Counted from the first letter of the stretch, positions 1-13,958 are shown. The stretch is 64,000 bases of DNA from Enterobacter sp. C2 (GCF_019880405.1 NZ_CP082269.1:4092001-4156000), one strand, 5' to 3'. Numbers and translations are program-made. Notes: a model not told the origin generated them from the sequence alone.

Positions 1-65
1 TTCGCTTCACCCCACGGAACCATCTCGCCATTGAACCAAATGTAATCAGCTTTCTTCGTCGTCAT
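1..65 (-). CDS. ilvE: Branched-chain amino acid aminotransferase IlvE, N-terminal fragment
   Basis: Only the first 21 codons lie in the window, and the gene runs off the left edge. The visible residues, MTTKKADYIWFNGEMVPWGE, match the start of E. coli IlvE. That enzyme is a PLP-dependent transaminase that makes the final step to isoleucine, leucine and valine in the cytoplasm. It follows ilvM by 17 bp on the same strand, the third structural gene of the ilvGMEDA operon, so it should be co-transcribed with it. Nothing can be said about the catalytic lysine or whether the gene is intact, because those lie outside. Confidence 0.93.
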   Translation of the reverse strand, partial: MTTKKADYIWFNGEMVPWGEA

Positions 66-82
66 TTTTCTTCCTTTTGCGC

Positions 83-346
83 TCAGGCGCGGATTTGTTG
101 TGTTGGGGTTGAACGTTGTTGGATCTCGACGCGTGCCACGTCGACCAGTTTGCTCAACTGGCTAAACAGTAATTCGACAGAGCGCGGGCTGGCAACGGTC
201 AATTCAATATTTATGCTCTGCGCATCGGTGGCTGTCTCCATATTCATGGCGCAAATCTGAAAGCCACGGTGGCGAACCACGCGTAAAACACGCTCTAACG
301 TTTCCGGATTGAAGCGGGCCTGAACGGCGACCTGATGTTGCATCAT
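83..346 (-). CDS. ilvM: Acetolactate synthase II small (regulatory) subunit
   Basis: This is an 87-residue protein, the usual IlvM length. It is the ACT-like small subunit that partners IlvG in acetohydroxyacid synthase isozyme II, the valine-insensitive isozyme that condenses pyruvate with pyruvate or 2-ketobutyrate. The segment [19 protein letters not shown] and the tail TQQIRA match E. coli IlvM almost exactly. Its ATG overlaps the ilvG stop codon by 4 bp, implying translational coupling and balanced subunit synthesis. Expression should follow the ilvL attenuator upstream. Confidence 0.96.
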   Translation of the reverse strand: MMQHQVAVQARFNPETLERVLRVVRHRGFQICAMNMETATDAQSINIELTVASPRSVELLFSQLSKLVDVARVEIQQRSTPTQQIRA

Positions 347-1989
347 GATAATTTCTCCAGCATTTGTGCGTTGCTTGCACCGGGTGGCACCAGGGGCCAG
401 ACGTTCTCAAGCTCATCGATTGAGACATGAAGCAGGTAAGGCCCCTCGCTTGCGAGCATGGCGTCAAGTGCCGCTTCAACCTGGTCTTTACGGGTAATGT
501 GCTGGCCGGGAATGCCGAAGGCACGAGCCAGCATCAGGAAATCGGGGTTATCGGTCAGGGTGGTTTCGCTATAGCGCTCCTGGAAGAAGAGCTGCTGCCA
601 CTGGCGAACCATGCCTAAGCGTTGGTTATCCAGCAGGACAATCTTCAGCGGCAGCTGCTTTCGCTTCACGGTGCCCAGCTCCTGCACGTTCATCATGAAG
701 GAGCCGTCACCGGAGATACAGATTACGGTATCGTCCGGACGCGCCACCTGCGCGCCAACGGCGGCCGGCAGGCCAAAGCCCATCGTGCCTAAGCCGCTGG
801 AAGTAATAAAGTTTTCCGGACGGCTGTAGGTCATGTGCTGTGCGGACCACATCTGATGCTGGCCCACGTCAGTGGTGACAACGCTATCCTGTGGCTTGCG
901 ATCGGAGAGCTGTTTTAACAGCAGCGGTGCATAGATTGCGTCGCCCGGGTGATCGTAACGCCACGCATATTCATGGCGCATCTCTGCCGCGTGCAGACGC
1001 CATGCATCAACCGCTAACGGCTGCTGCAGCGCGGGCAGCAGCGCATTAAGATCGCCCTGCAGCGCCACGTGTGCCTGACGCAGTTTGTTCATCTCTGCCG
1101 GGTCGATATCCATATGGATCACACTGGCGTGCGGTGCAAAGGTGTTCAGCTTGCCGGTCACCCGGTCGTCGAAGCGTGCGCCTACGGCGATAAGCAGATC
1201 GCACTCCTGTACCGCCAGGTTGGCAGCTTTGGTGCCGTGCATCCCCAGCATGCCCAGGTAGTATGGGTAATCAGCCTCAACCGCCCCCAGCCCTTTCAGC
1301 GTACAGGTGGCAGGGATCTGCGTCGCGGCGATAAACTCTCTCAGCGCCGGAACGGCCTGCGCCATGCCCACGCCACCGCCCACGTATAGCATCGGCTTCT
1401 GCGCCCGGGCTAACATCTTGCGGGCTTCCGCAACGTCGGCGTGCGGGAAGGCATCATCATCTGCAACAGTGGAGAAATGTGGTTCCAGTTCACCTACGGC
1501 AACCTGGATATCTTTCGGGATATCAACCAGCACTGGACCTGGACGGCCTGAGTTTGCCACCTGGAACGCTTCCGCCATCACGCGCGGCAGCTCCTCCAGC
1601 GACTGCACCAAAAAGCTATGCTTGGTGCAGGCCAGCGACAAACCGAGGACGTCCACTTCCTGAAATGCGTCGGTACCCATAAACGGCGAGGCAACCTGGC
1701 CGGTGATAGCCACAACGGGAACGGAATCGAGCAGGGCATCGGCGAGGCCGGTGATCAGGTTGGTGGCACCGGGACCTGACGTAGCGATGCAGACGCCGGT
1801 TTTGCCGGTAGAGCGGGCATAGCCGATAGCCGCCATGGCCGCTCCCTGCTCGTGGCGACACAGCAGATGTTCCACGCCACCGTCATACAGTGCATCGTAA
1901 ACCGGCATAATTGCGCCGCCTGGGTAACCGAAGACCGTTTCGACCTCCTGCGCTCGCAATGCATGTACTACCCATTGTGCCCCATTCAT
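343..1989 (-). CDS. ilvG: Acetolactate synthase II large (catalytic) subunit, intact
   Basis: A full-length 548-residue ThDP-dependent enzyme of the acetohydroxyacid synthase II complex, catalysing the first common step of isoleucine and valine synthesis. Visible family marks are the N-terminal [15 protein letters not shown] with the catalytic glutamate in [16 protein letters not shown], the central FDDRVTGK stretch, and the ThDP/Mg motif [12 protein letters not shown] near residue 430. The frame is open throughout, unlike E. coli K-12, where ilvG is frameshifted and the strain is valine-sensitive. It sits between the ilvL attenuator and ilvM, which it overlaps by 4 bp. The start gives [14 protein letters not shown], as in E. 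coli. Confidence 0.97.
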   Translation of the reverse strand: MNGAQWVVHALRAQEVETVFGYPGGAIMPVYDALYDGGVEHLLCRHEQGAAMAAIGYARSTGKTGVCIATSGPGATNLITGLADALLDSVPVVAITGQVASPFMGTDAFQEVDVLGLSLACTKHSFLVQSLEELPRVMAEAFQVANSGRPGPVLVDIPKDIQVAVGELEPHFSTVADDDAFPHADVAEARKMLARAQKPMLYVGGGVGMAQAVPALREFIAATQIPATCTLKGLGAVEADYPYYLGMLGMHGTKAANLAVQECDLLIAVGARFDDRVTGKLNTFAPHASVIHMDIDPAEMNKLRQAHVALQGDLNALLPALQQPLAVDAWRLHAAEMRHEYAWRYDHPGDAIYAPLLLKQLSDRKPQDSVVTTDVGQHQMWSAQHMTYSRPENFITSSGLGTMGFGLPAAVGAQVARPDDTVICISGDGSFMMNVQELGTVKRKQLPLKIVLLDNQRLGMVRQWQQLFFQERYSETTLTDNPDFLMLARAFGIPGQHITRKDQVEAALDAMLASEGPYLLHVSIDELENVWPLVPPGASNAQMLEKLS

Positions 1990-2073
1990 AGTCAGTTCCC
2001 CGTCGTAAATCGTGAGAAACAGAATTTTGTGCTACAACGCATTCTTTGCTCCTCGCTGTTGTTTTAAGGCCAT

Positions 2074-2107
2074 AAAAAAACCCCCGGACCTTTCGGTGCG
2101 GGGGTCT
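2074..2107 (-). terminator. ilv operon attenuator (Rho-independent)
   Basis: On the minus strand the sequence forms a GACCCCCGCACC / GGTCCGGGGGT stem with a GAAA loop, followed by a run of seven T. It lies 20 bp after the ilvL stop and before ilvG. This is the classical position of the ilvGMEDA attenuator, controlled by ribosome stalling at the Leu, Val and Ile codons of the leader. Confidence 0.93.
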
Positions 2108-2128
2108 TAGTTCGTTAAGGCTTGTTTT

Positions 2129-2227
2129 TTAAGCCTTTCCTCGTCCAAGTGCAGCCCCGCACGGTGGGATAATAATCACCACCACGCTAATCACGACCAG
2201 GCTAATCACTCGTAGAAGGGCTGTCAT
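2129..2227 (-). CDS. ilvL: ilvGMEDA operon leader peptide
   Basis: A 32-codon leader peptide, MTALLRVISLVVISVVVIII followed by PPCGAALGRGKA, rich in Ile, Val and Leu. By memory the translation is the same as E. coli IlvL. Stalling of ribosomes at these codons when charged tRNA is scarce prevents formation of the downstream terminator hairpin and lets transcription proceed into ilvG. The peptide itself has no known enzymatic role. Confidence 0.96.
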   Translation of the reverse strand: MTALLRVISLVVISVVVIIIPPCGAALGRGKA

Positions 2228-2547
2228 TTTCTATACTTTCTGGCTTCTTGTTCGAAGGAATACCTAAAGAGTTATCACAGTTTTTGCTAACGACACAAGA
2301 TTTTTTTATAAGTTTTTTAGTGGCGTGTCGGCAAGTATTCATAAAACGTATTGTTTTATATAAGAAAAAGATTAAGTGAAAATAATTCACCTGCGAACGA
2401 TTTTTCACGGCTGCGCACCAGCTTCCAGCATTAAGCATGCGTTGCATCTCTGACACAATTAGTGCGGAACCCAGACCGTAAAAACGCAGATGCGTAGCTG
2501 CCGGTGAAAAAACGCAGCGGCATAATCCTGCAGTCACAGGAGGAGCT
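2228..2547. promoter_or_regulatory. ilvL / yifB divergent intergenic region, with candidate ilv promoter
   Basis: A 320-bp gene-free, AT-rich region between divergent ilvL and yifB. On the minus strand a plausible sigma-70 promoter for ilvL lies at 2271-2298: TTGTGT, a 16-bp spacer and GATAAC, about 45 bp upstream of the leader ATG. A-tracts at 2301-2320 and 2345-2370 are compatible with bending or IHF binding, as known for the E. coli ilv promoter, but no IHF site was confirmed. The yifB promoter was not located. Confidence 0.45.
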
Positions 2548-4068
2548 ATGTCACTGTCGGTTATCTATACCCGTGCGGCGTTGGGCGTCACCGCGCCGCT
2601 TATTACGGTTGAGGTGCATATCAGCGCCGGACTTCCCGGCCTTACCATCGTTGGGCTGCCGGAAACCACGGTCAAGGAGGCCCGCGATCGCGTGCGCAGC
2701 GCCATCATCAACAGCGGCTATACGTTCCCGGCAAAGAAGATCACTATTAACCTTGCCCCCGCCGATCTCCCCAAAGAGGGGGGACGCTATGACTTACCTA
2801 TCGCTATTGCGCTTCTGGCGGCCTCTGAGCAGCTCAGTTCATCTCACTTAAGTCAGTATGAGTTTGTTGGCGAACTCGCGCTTACAGGCGCGCTCCGTGG
2901 CGTTCCCGGGGCGATCCCCAGCGCTCAGGAGGCCACGCGAGCCGGCAGACAAATTATCGTTGCCAGCGATAACGAAGCTGAAGTGGGACTCATCGAATCC
3001 TCTCACTGCCTGATCGCGGGACATATGCAGGAGGTGTGTGCCTTTCTCGAAGGGAAACATCAGCTTCGGGAGGCCGTACCTGACATCGACGCCATTCCTG
3101 CAGCTGAAAACGATCTCAGCGACGTGATGGGTCAGGAGCAGGGTAAACGGGCGCTGGAGATCACGGCAGCAGGCGGGCATAACCTGTTACTGATTGGCCC
3201 ACCCGGTACGGGTAAGACCATGCTGGCCAGCCGACTGAATAGCCTCTTGCCGCCTTTAGATAACCGTGAGGCGCTGGAGAGCGCGGCGATCCTCAGCCTG
3301 ATCAATACCGCCATGCTAAAAAAACAGTGGCGGCGCAGGCCCTTTCGCTCACCGCATCACAGTGCATCCCTGACCGCTATGGTAGGCGGGGGGTCAATTC
3401 CCGGGCCCGGCGAAATTTCGTTGGCGCATAACGGCATCCTGTTTCTGGATGAGCTGCCAGAGTTTGAACGGCGCGTGCTTGATGCTCTGCGCGAACCCAT
3501 TGAGTCCGGACAGATCCATATTTCCCGAACCCGCGCCAAGGTGACCTACCCCGCCCGCTTCCAACTGATAGCCGCAATGAACCCCAGCCCTACTGGCCAC
3601 TATCAGGGGAACCATAATCGTGCAACGCCAGAGCAGACGCTGCGCTACCTGAGCAAGCTCTCCGGACCGTTTCTTGATCGCTTCGATCTCTCTCTGGAGA
3701 TCCCCCTCCCCCCGCCGGGTCTACTGCGCCAGACGGATAACCGTAGCGAACCTGGCGAGGCGGTACGCGCCCGTGTACTTGCTGCGCAGGCGATCCAGTA
3801 CCAACGGCAGCAGACGCTCAACGCCCGGCTTGAAAGCGCCGCTATACGCGATTACTGTCAGCTGGTGCCTGAGGATGCCGACTGGCTTGAAGAGACGCTT
3901 ACGCAGCTTGGGCTATCGATACGCGCCTGGCAGCGCCTGCTTAAGGTGGCACGTACCATTGCCGATCTGGAAGAGAGTGAGACGATACGCAGAGAGCATC
4001 TCCAGGAGGCGCTGGGCTATCGCGCTATTGACCGTCTGCTCATTCACCTGCAGAAGATGATGGGATAA
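2548..4068 (+). CDS. yifB: YifB, Mg-chelatase-like AAA+ ATPase (ComM family)
   Basis: 506 residues, the family's usual length. Domains in order are an N-terminal ChlI/Lon-protease-like fold (residues 1-180, with GLPGLTIVGLPETTVKEARD), an AAA+ module with Walker A GPPGTGKT near residue 218 and Walker B LFLDELPEF near 298, and a C-terminal winged region. The family includes ComM, a helicase that promotes branch migration during natural transformation; the role in enterics is less clear. A strong AGGAGG Shine-Dalgarno precedes the ATG. Its position between ilvL and maoP is conserved in enterobacteria. Confidence 0.93.
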   Translation: MSLSVIYTRAALGVTAPLITVEVHISAGLPGLTIVGLPETTVKEARDRVRSAIINSGYTFPAKKITINLAPADLPKEGGRYDLPIAIALLAASEQLSSSHLSQYEFVGELALTGALRGVPGAIPSAQEATRAGRQIIVASDNEAEVGLIESSHCLIAGHMQEVCAFLEGKHQLREAVPDIDAIPAAENDLSDVMGQEQGKRALEITAAGGHNLLLIGPPGTGKTMLASRLNSLLPPLDNREALESAAILSLINTAMLKKQWRRRPFRSPHHSASLTAMVGGGSIPGPGEISLAHNGILFLDELPEFERRVLDALREPIESGQIHISRTRAKVTYPARFQLIAAMNPSPTGHYQGNHNRATPEQTLRYLSKLSGPFLDRFDLSLEIPLPPPGLLRQTDNRSEPGEAVRARVLAAQAIQYQRQQTLNARLESAAIRDYCQLVPEDADWLEETLTQLGLSIRAWQRLLKVARTIADLEESETIRREHLQEALGYRAIDRLLIHLQKMMG

Positions 4069-4096
4069 AAAAACAGGGGCCGTAGCCCCTGCATCT
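4067..4096. terminator. Bidirectional terminator between yifB and maoP
   Basis: The inverted repeat CAGGGGC-CGTA-GCCCCTG is flanked by a run of A on the yifB side, which is a T run for the minus strand. It separates the convergent genes yifB and maoP and best fits termination of maoP transcripts. Confidence 0.8.
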
Positions 4097-4434
4097 TAAT
4101 CGTCGGATTCGGTGTAATCTTCCGCACCTTCCATCTGCGGCTTACCGCCGGAAAGGGTATGGAAGCGCTTCGGACGTTTAATGCGCGTCATATACTTACT
4201 CCAGACGCGTTCCGCTTCGGTGACGGGCTCGCGTTGACCACGGCAGACGGCGACAAACAGCTCTTCCTCTTCGGTCATCGGCTCACGTTTACCGAGATCG
4301 AGTTCATTGAAAGCATAACCGTGCCGCTCCAGCAGCTGCGCCTCTTTGATGGTGAAATCACCATGACGAGAGAACCCGCGCGGGTAGTATTTGTTGTCGA
4401 AAAAACGATTAGTCGTCGTAAAGCTTTCCGCCAT
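4096..4434 (-). CDS. maoP: MaoP (YifE), Ori macrodomain organisation protein
   Basis: A 112-residue protein starting [20 protein letters not shown], nearly identical to E. coli MaoP (YifE). The open frame extends 3 codons further upstream, but the internal ATG matches the E. coli start. In E. coli MaoP acts with the short cis site maoS, near the gene, to organise the Ori macrodomain of the chromosome. It belongs to the set of proteins that co-evolve with Dam methylation. It is divergent from hdfR, with 118 bp between the starts. A maoS site was not located. Confidence 0.92.
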   Translation of the reverse strand: MAESFTTTNRFFDNKYYPRGFSRHGDFTIKEAQLLERHGYAFNELDLGKREPMTEEEELFVAVCRGQREPVTEAERVWSKYMTRIKRPKRFHTLSGGKPQMEGAEDYTESDD

Positions 4435-4552
4435 CCTACACACTCCTAATTCTTTGGCCGAGCTATTTATGGCGCGGAGTATTAGTTACGCTTGACAGAG
4501 TGTAAAACAAAACATTTAAATCATAACGACAAATAATTTTGCGGAGAAAGCT

Positions 4553-5374
4553 GTGGATACGGAATTGCTAAAAACTTTCCTGGAAGTAAGCAGGACTCGT
4601 CACTTTGGACGCGCTGCAGAAGCGCTCTATCTGACACAATCAGCGGTCAGTTTTCGTATTCGCCAGCTTGAGAACCAGCTTGGGGTAAACCTGTTCACCC
4701 GCCACCGGAATAATATTCGTCTTACGGTAGCGGGTGAGAAACTTCTGCCTTACGCAGAAACGTTAATGAATACATGGCAAGCAGCACGCAAGGAGGTAGC
4801 GCACAGTTCACAGCACAATGAGTTCTCTATTGGTGCCAGCGCATCGCTATGGGAGTGTATGCTGAACGGCTGGCTGGGTCGGCTCTATCAGTCACATAAA
4901 AGCTTACAATTTGAGGCTCGTATCGCACAGCGGCAATCGCTGGTAAAACAGTTGCATGAGCGGCAGCTGGATCTGCTGATTACCACTGAGGCCCCTAAAA
5001 TGGATGAGTTCAGTAGCCAACTGCTGGGGCACTTTGCCCTTGCGCTTTACTGTACCGTACCGTCGCGCCTGAAATCGACTCTGAACTACCTGCGGCTCGA
5101 ATGGGGCCCTGATTTTCAACAGCATGAGTCTGGCCTGATTGCCAGCGATGAGATCCCGCTCCTGACAACCAGCTCTGCCGAAATCGCACGCCAGCAGTTA
5201 GGAGCGCTTGATGGCTGCACGTGGCTACCGGTCTCCTGGGCTAAGGATAAGGCCGATCTGCATATGGTGGCTGATACGCTGACGCTCTCACGCCCGCTTT
5301 ACGCTATCTGGCTGCAAAACAGCGACAAACAGAGCCAGATTAAAGATCTTTTAAAAACCAGTGTGATGGAATGA
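4553..5374 (+). CDS. hdfR: HdfR, LysR-family transcriptional regulator
   Basis: 273 residues with a GTG start that gives [20 protein letters not shown], the winged helix-turn-helix typical of LysR regulators at residues 1-60 ([18 protein letters not shown]). A substrate-binding-like effector domain follows. In E. coli HdfR represses the flhDC flagellar master operon and affects gltBD. The protein is about six residues shorter than the K-12 form, with a short gap after residue 110 and a trimmed C-terminus. It lies beside maoP and next to the tRNA end of the rRNA operon, as in the E. coli rrnC flank. Confidence 0.93.
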   Translation: MDTELLKTFLEVSRTRHFGRAAEALYLTQSAVSFRIRQLENQLGVNLFTRHRNNIRLTVAGEKLLPYAETLMNTWQAARKEVAHSSQHNEFSIGASASLWECMLNGWLGRLYQSHKSLQFEARIAQRQSLVKQLHERQLDLLITTEAPKMDEFSSQLLGHFALALYCTVPSRLKSTLNYLRLEWGPDFQQHESGLIASDEIPLLTTSSAEIARQQLGALDGCTWLPVSWAKDKADLHMVADTLTLSRPLYAIWLQNSDKQSQIKDLLKTSVME

Positions 5375-5444
5375 TTCAAGGATACGGTGCAGGGACGCAT
5401 CGTAGAGATGAGTTTGACAAGAGAGAGAACCCTAAATTGCAGGC

Positions 5445-5477
5445 AAAAAAAAATCCTTTGCCTAAGCAAAGGATCTT
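5445..5477 (-). terminator. rRNA operon terminator downstream of tRNA-Trp
   Basis: On the minus strand GATCCTTTGC-TTAG-GCAAAGGAT is followed by nine T. It begins a few bases after the CCA end of tRNA-Trp, making it the terminator of the whole rRNA/tRNA transcript and insulating hdfR, which converges on it. Confidence 0.9.
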
Positions 5478-5481
5478 AATA

Positions 5482-5557
5482 TGGCAGGGGCGGAGAGACT
5501 CGAACTCGCGACACCCGGTTTTGGAGACCGGTGCTCTACCAACTGAGCTACGCCCCT
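5482..5557 (-). tRNA. trpT: tRNA-Trp (anticodon CCA)
   Basis: A 76-nt cloverleaf with encoded CCA, acceptor AGGGGCG/CGCCCCT, and anticodon CCA in the loop CTCCAAA. It is the last gene of the rRNA operon. It differs from the E. coli trpT sequence I remember in the D-arm (CTCAGTTGG rather than TTCAATTGG) and at the variable loop/T-stem start (GTGTCGCGAG rather than GTGTTGGGAG). The second change puts a C50xU64 mismatch in the T-stem. Confidence 0.97.
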
Positions 5558-5612
5558 AAATTTTCTTACTATTAAGCCTGCTATAACTGAGCAGGCTTAA
5601 TTTTATAATAAG

Positions 5613-5689
5613 TGGCGGAACGGACGGGACTCGAACCCGCGACCCCCTGCGTGACAGGCAGGTATTCTAACCGACTGAACTACCGCTCC
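5613..5689 (-). tRNA. aspT: tRNA-Asp (anticodon GTC)
   Basis: A 77-nt cloverleaf with encoded CCA, acceptor GGAGCGG/CCGTTCC, and anticodon GTC in CCTGTCACG. By memory the sequence is the same as E. coli tRNA-Asp. It lies between 5S rRNA and tRNA-Trp, the distal tRNA arrangement characteristic of E. coli rrnC. Confidence 0.97.
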
Positions 5690-5742
5690 ACCGAATTTCT
5701 TTGTCACTAACCGGGTATTGTGTCCCGGTTTACTTCAATTTG

Positions 5743-5862
5743 ATGCCTGGCAGTTCCCTACTCTCGCATGGGGAGACCCCACACTACCATCGGCGCTACG
5801 GCGTTTCACTTCTGAGTTCGGCATGGGGTCAGGTGGGACCACCGCGCTAGTGCCGCCAGGCA
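5743..5862 (-). rRNA. rrf: 5S ribosomal RNA
   Basis: 120 nt from TGCCTGGCGGCA to CTGCCAGGCAT, with self-complementary termini. It is homologous along its length to E. coli 5S rRNA and directly downstream of 23S in the minus-strand operon. A small inverted repeat, ACCGGG...CCCGGT at 5710-5730, lies between it and tRNA-Asp. That repeat lacks a T run, so it is probably a processing hairpin rather than a terminator. Confidence 0.98.
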
Positions 5863-5953
5863 AATTCTGTTATCACCCCGCTTTCGCGCAGTGATGTAAT
5901 CTGTATCAGCTGAAAATCGTCACTCAAATCCGCCAAAACATCTTCGGCGTTGT

Positions 5954-8859
<2,906 letters not shown>

Positions 8860-8990
8860 TCACAACCCGAAGATGTTTCGAGAACATCATCGTGTCGCGA
8901 AAATTTGAGAGACTCGAACACACCGCATTTTCCTTTCTTATTACGGAGAAAGGAAACAGTGTGTCGTTTCAATTTTCAGCTTGATCCAGA

Positions 8991-9003
8991 TTTTTAAAGA
9001 GCA
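8991..9003 (-). promoter_or_regulatory. boxA antitermination site in the 16S-23S spacer
   Basis: On the minus strand TGCTCTTTAAAAA lies between tRNA-Ala and 23S, matching the known rrn spacer boxA bound by NusB/NusE. It keeps the antitermination complex loaded before the long 23S gene. Confidence 0.8.
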
Positions 9004-9064
9004 AAACTTCGCAGCGCACCTTTACAGGTACACTCTGAAGTTTTCTTGTTTCAGCAGTAAGTGA

Positions 9065-9140
9065 TGGTGGAGCTATGCGGGATCGAACCGCAGACCTCCT
9101 GCGTGCAAGGCAGGCGCTCTCCCAGCTGAGCTATAGCCCC
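9065..9140 (-). tRNA. tRNA-Ala (anticodon TGC)
   Basis: 76 nt with encoded CCA, acceptor GGGGCTA/TAGCTCC and anticodon TGC. It is the second spacer tRNA of the operon. Position 32 is C rather than the U of E. coli alaTUV, a neutral-looking difference. Ile-Ala spacers are typical of E. coli rrnA, rrnD and rrnH; rrnB and rrnC carry tRNA-Glu instead. Confidence 0.97.
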
Positions 9141-9245
9141 ATCGTAGTTATCTCATTCACCTTAATTCTTTCTGAGACAAGGCGTGGAATAACCAAGCAT
9201 ACTTAGGTATGTGAGTTATTTCACAACACAGTATCAGGAAGAATT

Positions 9246-9322
<77 letters not shown>

Positions 9323-9393
9323 GCAGAGATTTTTACTGCTGTTTATTTCTATCAGACAATCTGTGTGGACACTGCGAAGCAGGTTCTTTCAGG

Positions 9394-10935
<1,542 letters not shown>

Positions 10936-11067
10936 AAGTTTGATGCTCTTAGAATTAAACTTCGTAATGAATTACGTATGTTCACTCCAGAGACTTGGTA
11001 TTCATTTAGCGTCTTGCGACGTTAAGAATCCATGTCTTCGAGTGCCCACACAGATTGTCTGATAAAT

Positions 11068-11079
11068 TGTTAAAGAGCA
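11068..11079 (-). promoter_or_regulatory. rrn leader boxA (TGCTCTTTAACA)
   Basis: This exact rrn leader boxA lies about 130 bp upstream of 16S on the minus strand. It nucleates the NusB-NusE-SuhB antitermination complex that lets RNA polymerase read through structured rRNA without Rho termination. Confidence 0.9.
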
Positions 11080-11117
11080 GTGCAACGCGGCTTTCGCTCA
11101 CCGTTGCGAGGTCCCGT

Positions 11118-11145
11118 ATAATACGTTTTCCTCATCCAGAGTCAA
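11118..11145 (-). promoter_or_regulatory. rrn P2 promoter
   Basis: TTGACT, a 16-bp spacer and TATTAT on the minus strand, the same hexamers as E. coli rrn P2. It lies about 120 bp downstream of P1 and upstream of boxA. P2 gives the basal, less growth-rate-sensitive rRNA transcription. Confidence 0.88.
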
Positions 11146-11238
11146 GCGTTTATTTTTCGCTTTTCTCTGTCAGAACTTCCGGAGAAGTCCCGCTGACCCG
11201 GCGGCCTGTATGCCGTTGTTCCGTGTCAGTGGAGGCGC

Positions 11239-11266
11239 ATTATAGGGAGTTATTCCGGGCTGACAA
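11239..11266 (-). promoter_or_regulatory. rrn P1 promoter
   Basis: TTGTCA, a 16-bp spacer and TATAAT with the GC-rich discriminator GCGCC, as in E. coli rrnB P1. The discriminator underlies ppGpp/DksA and initiating-NTP control. The promoter lies only about 20 bp beyond the 3' end of murI, so the usual UP element and Fis sites must fall within the murI 3' coding region. Confidence 0.9.
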
Positions 11267-11287
11267 GCGCTAATTTCAAAAAATCTT

Positions 11288-12169
11288 TCAAGCGTCTCTT
11301 TTTTGTGCAAACCCACTATCTGTTGCGAGTTTTTCAAGCGATTTGAAGCCGTATCGCTGCAAAACGGGCAGTAATTGTACAGTCTCCGGCGTTACGTCCA
11401 TGCAGTATGCGATGTTTTCATCAGAGGATTTAGCATCGGGTGCATCATGCTCAAGCAGCCATGCGGTTCTACGCGCAATCGCCGCGCCGGAATCCACCAG
11501 CCGCGTTCCTTCCGGGAGCACCTGCAGCAGCTCTTCCTGGAGAAGCGGAAAGTGAGTGCAGCCGAGGACAACGGTATCCGGCGGCTCCGCCATCCGTAAC
11601 CAAGGGCGAAGAATACGACGTAGCCTGTCGAGAGAGACCGGTTCGCCATGCAGCTTCGCTTCAGCTATCTCCACCAGCTCAGACGAGCCCAGCAATTCAA
11701 AGTGACATTCATTAGCAAAGCGCTGAATAAGCTCGTGCGTATAAGGACGCTTTACCGTGCCGCGAGTTGCCAGCAGGCCAACGACGCGGTTGGCAGTTAG
11801 GCGTGCCGCAGGCTTAATAGCGGGCACAACACCCACTACCGGGAAGCCGAACTTTTCGCGCAGCGCAGGAAGCGAGACGGTGCTGGCAGTATTACAGGCA
11901 ATCACCGCCAGGGAGAGCGGATAGCGGGCCTGAACGGCGGTGACAATCTCCACCACGCGCTCAACGATAAATGCTTCTGACTTCTCCCCGTACGGGAAGG
12001 CAACGTTATCAAACGTATAGATGTAATGGAGGTCCGGCAGGAGACGCCGGATCTCATCATAGACGGATAGCCCACCGACGCCGGAGTCAAACACCAGCAC
12101 GGTGGGTTTTGGGTCAGAAGGTGTAGCTGCCAGAGACGGTGTATTCTCGTCCTGCAGTATGGTAGCCAT
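11288..12169 (-). CDS. murI: Glutamate racemase
   Basis: 293 residues. A cytoplasmic cofactor-independent racemase that makes D-glutamate for peptidoglycan. Both catalytic cysteines are visible, in ACNTAST near residue 92 and GCTHFPLL near residue 204, along with [10 protein letters not shown] near residue 27. The N-terminal extension of about 20 residues ([18 protein letters not shown]) is the enterobacterial type. The C-terminus runs about eight residues past E. coli MurI. Its start lies inside the end of btuB, a 56-bp overlap also known in E. coli. It is the gene that flanks rrnB upstream in E. coli. Confidence 0.96.
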   Translation of the reverse strand: MATILQDENTPSLAATPSDPKPTVLVFDSGVGGLSVYDEIRRLLPDLHYIYTFDNVAFPYGEKSEAFIVERVVEIVTAVQARYPLSLAVIACNTASTVSLPALREKFGFPVVGVVPAIKPAARLTANRVVGLLATRGTVKRPYTHELIQRFANECHFELLGSSELVEIAEAKLHGEPVSLDRLRRILRPWLRMAEPPDTVVLGCTHFPLLQEELLQVLPEGTRLVDSGAAIARRTAWLLEHDAPDAKSSDENIAYCMDVTPETVQLLPVLQRYGFKSLEKLATDSGFAQKRDA

Positions 12170-13958
12170 AAACTGTCTCGTAATCTTTATCGAACAGGTT
12201 AGCTATTTTACCACGAACGGTGAACTGTGAGGTGATCGGATACGATACTGCTGCGTCCCATAAACTGACGCCGCCCATCTTGACCCGCTGATAGGTGGTG
12301 TAGTCCGTATCGTAGCGCGTGCCCAGGTAGTGATAGGTTACGCTCCAGTCCAGATCGTAGACCTGCCAGTCGAGCTGATACTTCACCTGCTGCTTCGCAC
12401 GGCGTGCCAGCGGCTCGTCAGTCACCGCATTACGCGAATCAACGTAGTCGTAGCTCAGGCTGTGTCCCAGCGGGCCGGTATCGAAGGATGCCGTCGCTTC
12501 CACGCCTTTAATCCGCGCCTTGCCCACGTTGTAGTACTTCATCGCGCCATCGTCATAATCGATGAGGTTGTCTACGTCGTTACGGTAGCCGGAGACGCGC
12601 CAGTTCACGCCCGCCGTCAGGCCTTCAAAGGCCCCTTCCCACTGCTTGCTCTCTTCCGGGTTGAGATCGTCGTTGCCGTAGAAGCCATGCAGCTGCCCGA
12701 GGTTCGGTGCTTTATACGCAGTGCCGTAGGAGGCAATAAAGCGATAGCCTTCGATAAACTCCCAGCCGGCGCTGCTCTGCCAGGTACCGTGACGACCAAA
12801 CTGCGAGTTGTCATCGCTACGCACCGCGCCTTCCAAAGTGAAGTCACCCAGCTGCTGCAGCGCGGTCAGATAGACGCCGGTGTTACGCTGATCGTAACCG
12901 TCGGTAACGTAGTTGGTTCCCGGCTCGGTGCTCTGCTTCTGCCAGTCGATGCCCGCCCCGACGTTGCCCTGCCCGACGTCAACGGTATTGGCCCACTGTA
13001 CGTTGTACTGCTTGATCTCATCCAGCGTGGCGTTAGAGTCATAACGCCCCAGATGCGGATCGTAGTTAAAGTCTTTGCTGTGACCATAGCTGGTCAGTAG
13101 CTGAGAGCGGAAGATATCGCCGTTAAAGCGCAGACCCGCGTCCCAGGTCTGGCTGTAGAGCTGGCGCGTATCCACCAATACGTCCGGCGTGAAGCTGCTG
13201 TAGTAGCCTTCGTAGTCGGTACGGTTGTCATAGCCGTAACCGCGCACAAAGCCACTCCACTGTTCAGAGAAGCTATGCTCCAGCGCACCGTACAGCGTCT
13301 TGCTCATAAACCCGTCGCGGTCAGGCTGCGCCAGGCCACCGGTGTTTCCTTCGGCGCCAATATCAAAGCCTTTGGTATAGGTGTAGTCGCCTGCCAGCGT
13401 CACACGGGTGCTGTCGCCCAGATCCTGCTGCGTGCTGGCTTCGTAGTTCTGATAGCCTTTCGAGCCGATGCCTGCCGACAGCGTCGTGCCGTTTTTCTCG
13501 CGCGTAGTGATGATATTCACCACCCCGCCGATAGCGTCGGAGCCGTACACTGCCGAACGCGGGCCACGAATGTATTCAATGCGCTGTACTAAGGCCAGCG
13601 GGAACTGGCTGAGATCGGACGAGCCGCTGACGCCGGCCTGGCTGAGGCGCACGCCGTCGACCAGGATCAGCACATGGCTGGAGTTAGTGCCGCGCACATA
13701 AAGAGAAGAGATCTGCCCCATGCCGCCGTTCTGCGAGATATCTACGCCAGGTAGACGACGCATCACATCGGTTACGGAGGTTGACTGCCAGCGATCGATA
13801 TCCTGGCGGGTGACAACGCTGACCGGTGCCAGCACCGTTTTTACCGGCTGCTGAAAACGGTTTGCGGTAACGACCAACGTGTCTGGATTGCTGTCCTGCG
13901 CCCAGCCGGAAAATGCTGTGACGGAGAGCGCCGTCATCAGCGAAGCTTTTTTTATCAT
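12114..13958 (-). CDS. btuB: TonB-dependent vitamin B12 outer membrane receptor
   Basis: 614 residues, identical in length to E. coli BtuB. It begins with a signal peptide ([20 protein letters not shown]), then the TonB box ([10 protein letters not shown]), a plug domain to about residue 150 ([31 protein letters not shown]) and a 22-stranded barrel ending in the aromatic C-terminus YTVSGSYTF. It imports cobalamin, and is a colicin/phage receptor in relatives. The open frame extends 15 codons upstream, but the start was set at MIKKAS to match the signal peptide. A cobalamin riboswitch precedes it and murI overlaps its 3' end. Confidence 0.96.
   Translation of the reverse strand: MIKKASLMTALSVTAFSGWAQDSNPDTLVVTANRFQQPVKTVLAPVSVVTRQDIDRWQSTSVTDVMRRLPGVDISQNGGMGQISSLYVRGTNSSHVLILVDGVRLSQAGVSGSSDLSQFPLALVQRIEYIRGPRSAVYGSDAIGGVVNIITTREKNGTTLSAGIGSKGYQNYEASTQQDLGDSTRVTLAGDYTYTKGFDIGAEGNTGGLAQPDRDGFMSKTLYGALEHSFSEQWSGFVRGYGYDNRTDYEGYYSSFTPDVLVDTRQLYSQTWDAGLRFNGDIFRSQLLTSYGHSKDFNYDPHLGRYDSNATLDEIKQYNVQWANTVDVGQGNVGAGIDWQKQSTEPGTNYVTDGYDQRNTGVYLTALQQLGDFTLEGAVRSDDNSQFGRHGTWQSSAGWEFIEGYRFIASYGTAYKAPNLGQLHGFYGNDDLNPEESKQWEGAFEGLTAGVNWRVSGYRNDVDNLIDYDDGAMKYYNVGKARIKGVEATASFDTGPLGHSLSYDYVDSRNAVTDEPLARRAKQQVKYQLDWQVYDLDWSVTYHYLGTRYDTDYTTYQRVKMGGVSLWDAAVSYPITSQFTVRGKIANLFDKDYETVYGYHTAGREYTVSGSYTF

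Noticed and set aside
5710-5730. Inverted repeat between 5S rRNA and tRNA-Asp as a terminator
   Set aside because: It lacks a T run on the minus strand, and the distal tRNAs must be co-transcribed; more likely a processing hairpin.
12114-12169. Overlap of btuB and murI as a possible wrong start
   Set aside because: The same 56-bp overlap exists in E. coli, and the MurI N-terminus in the overlap is conserved.
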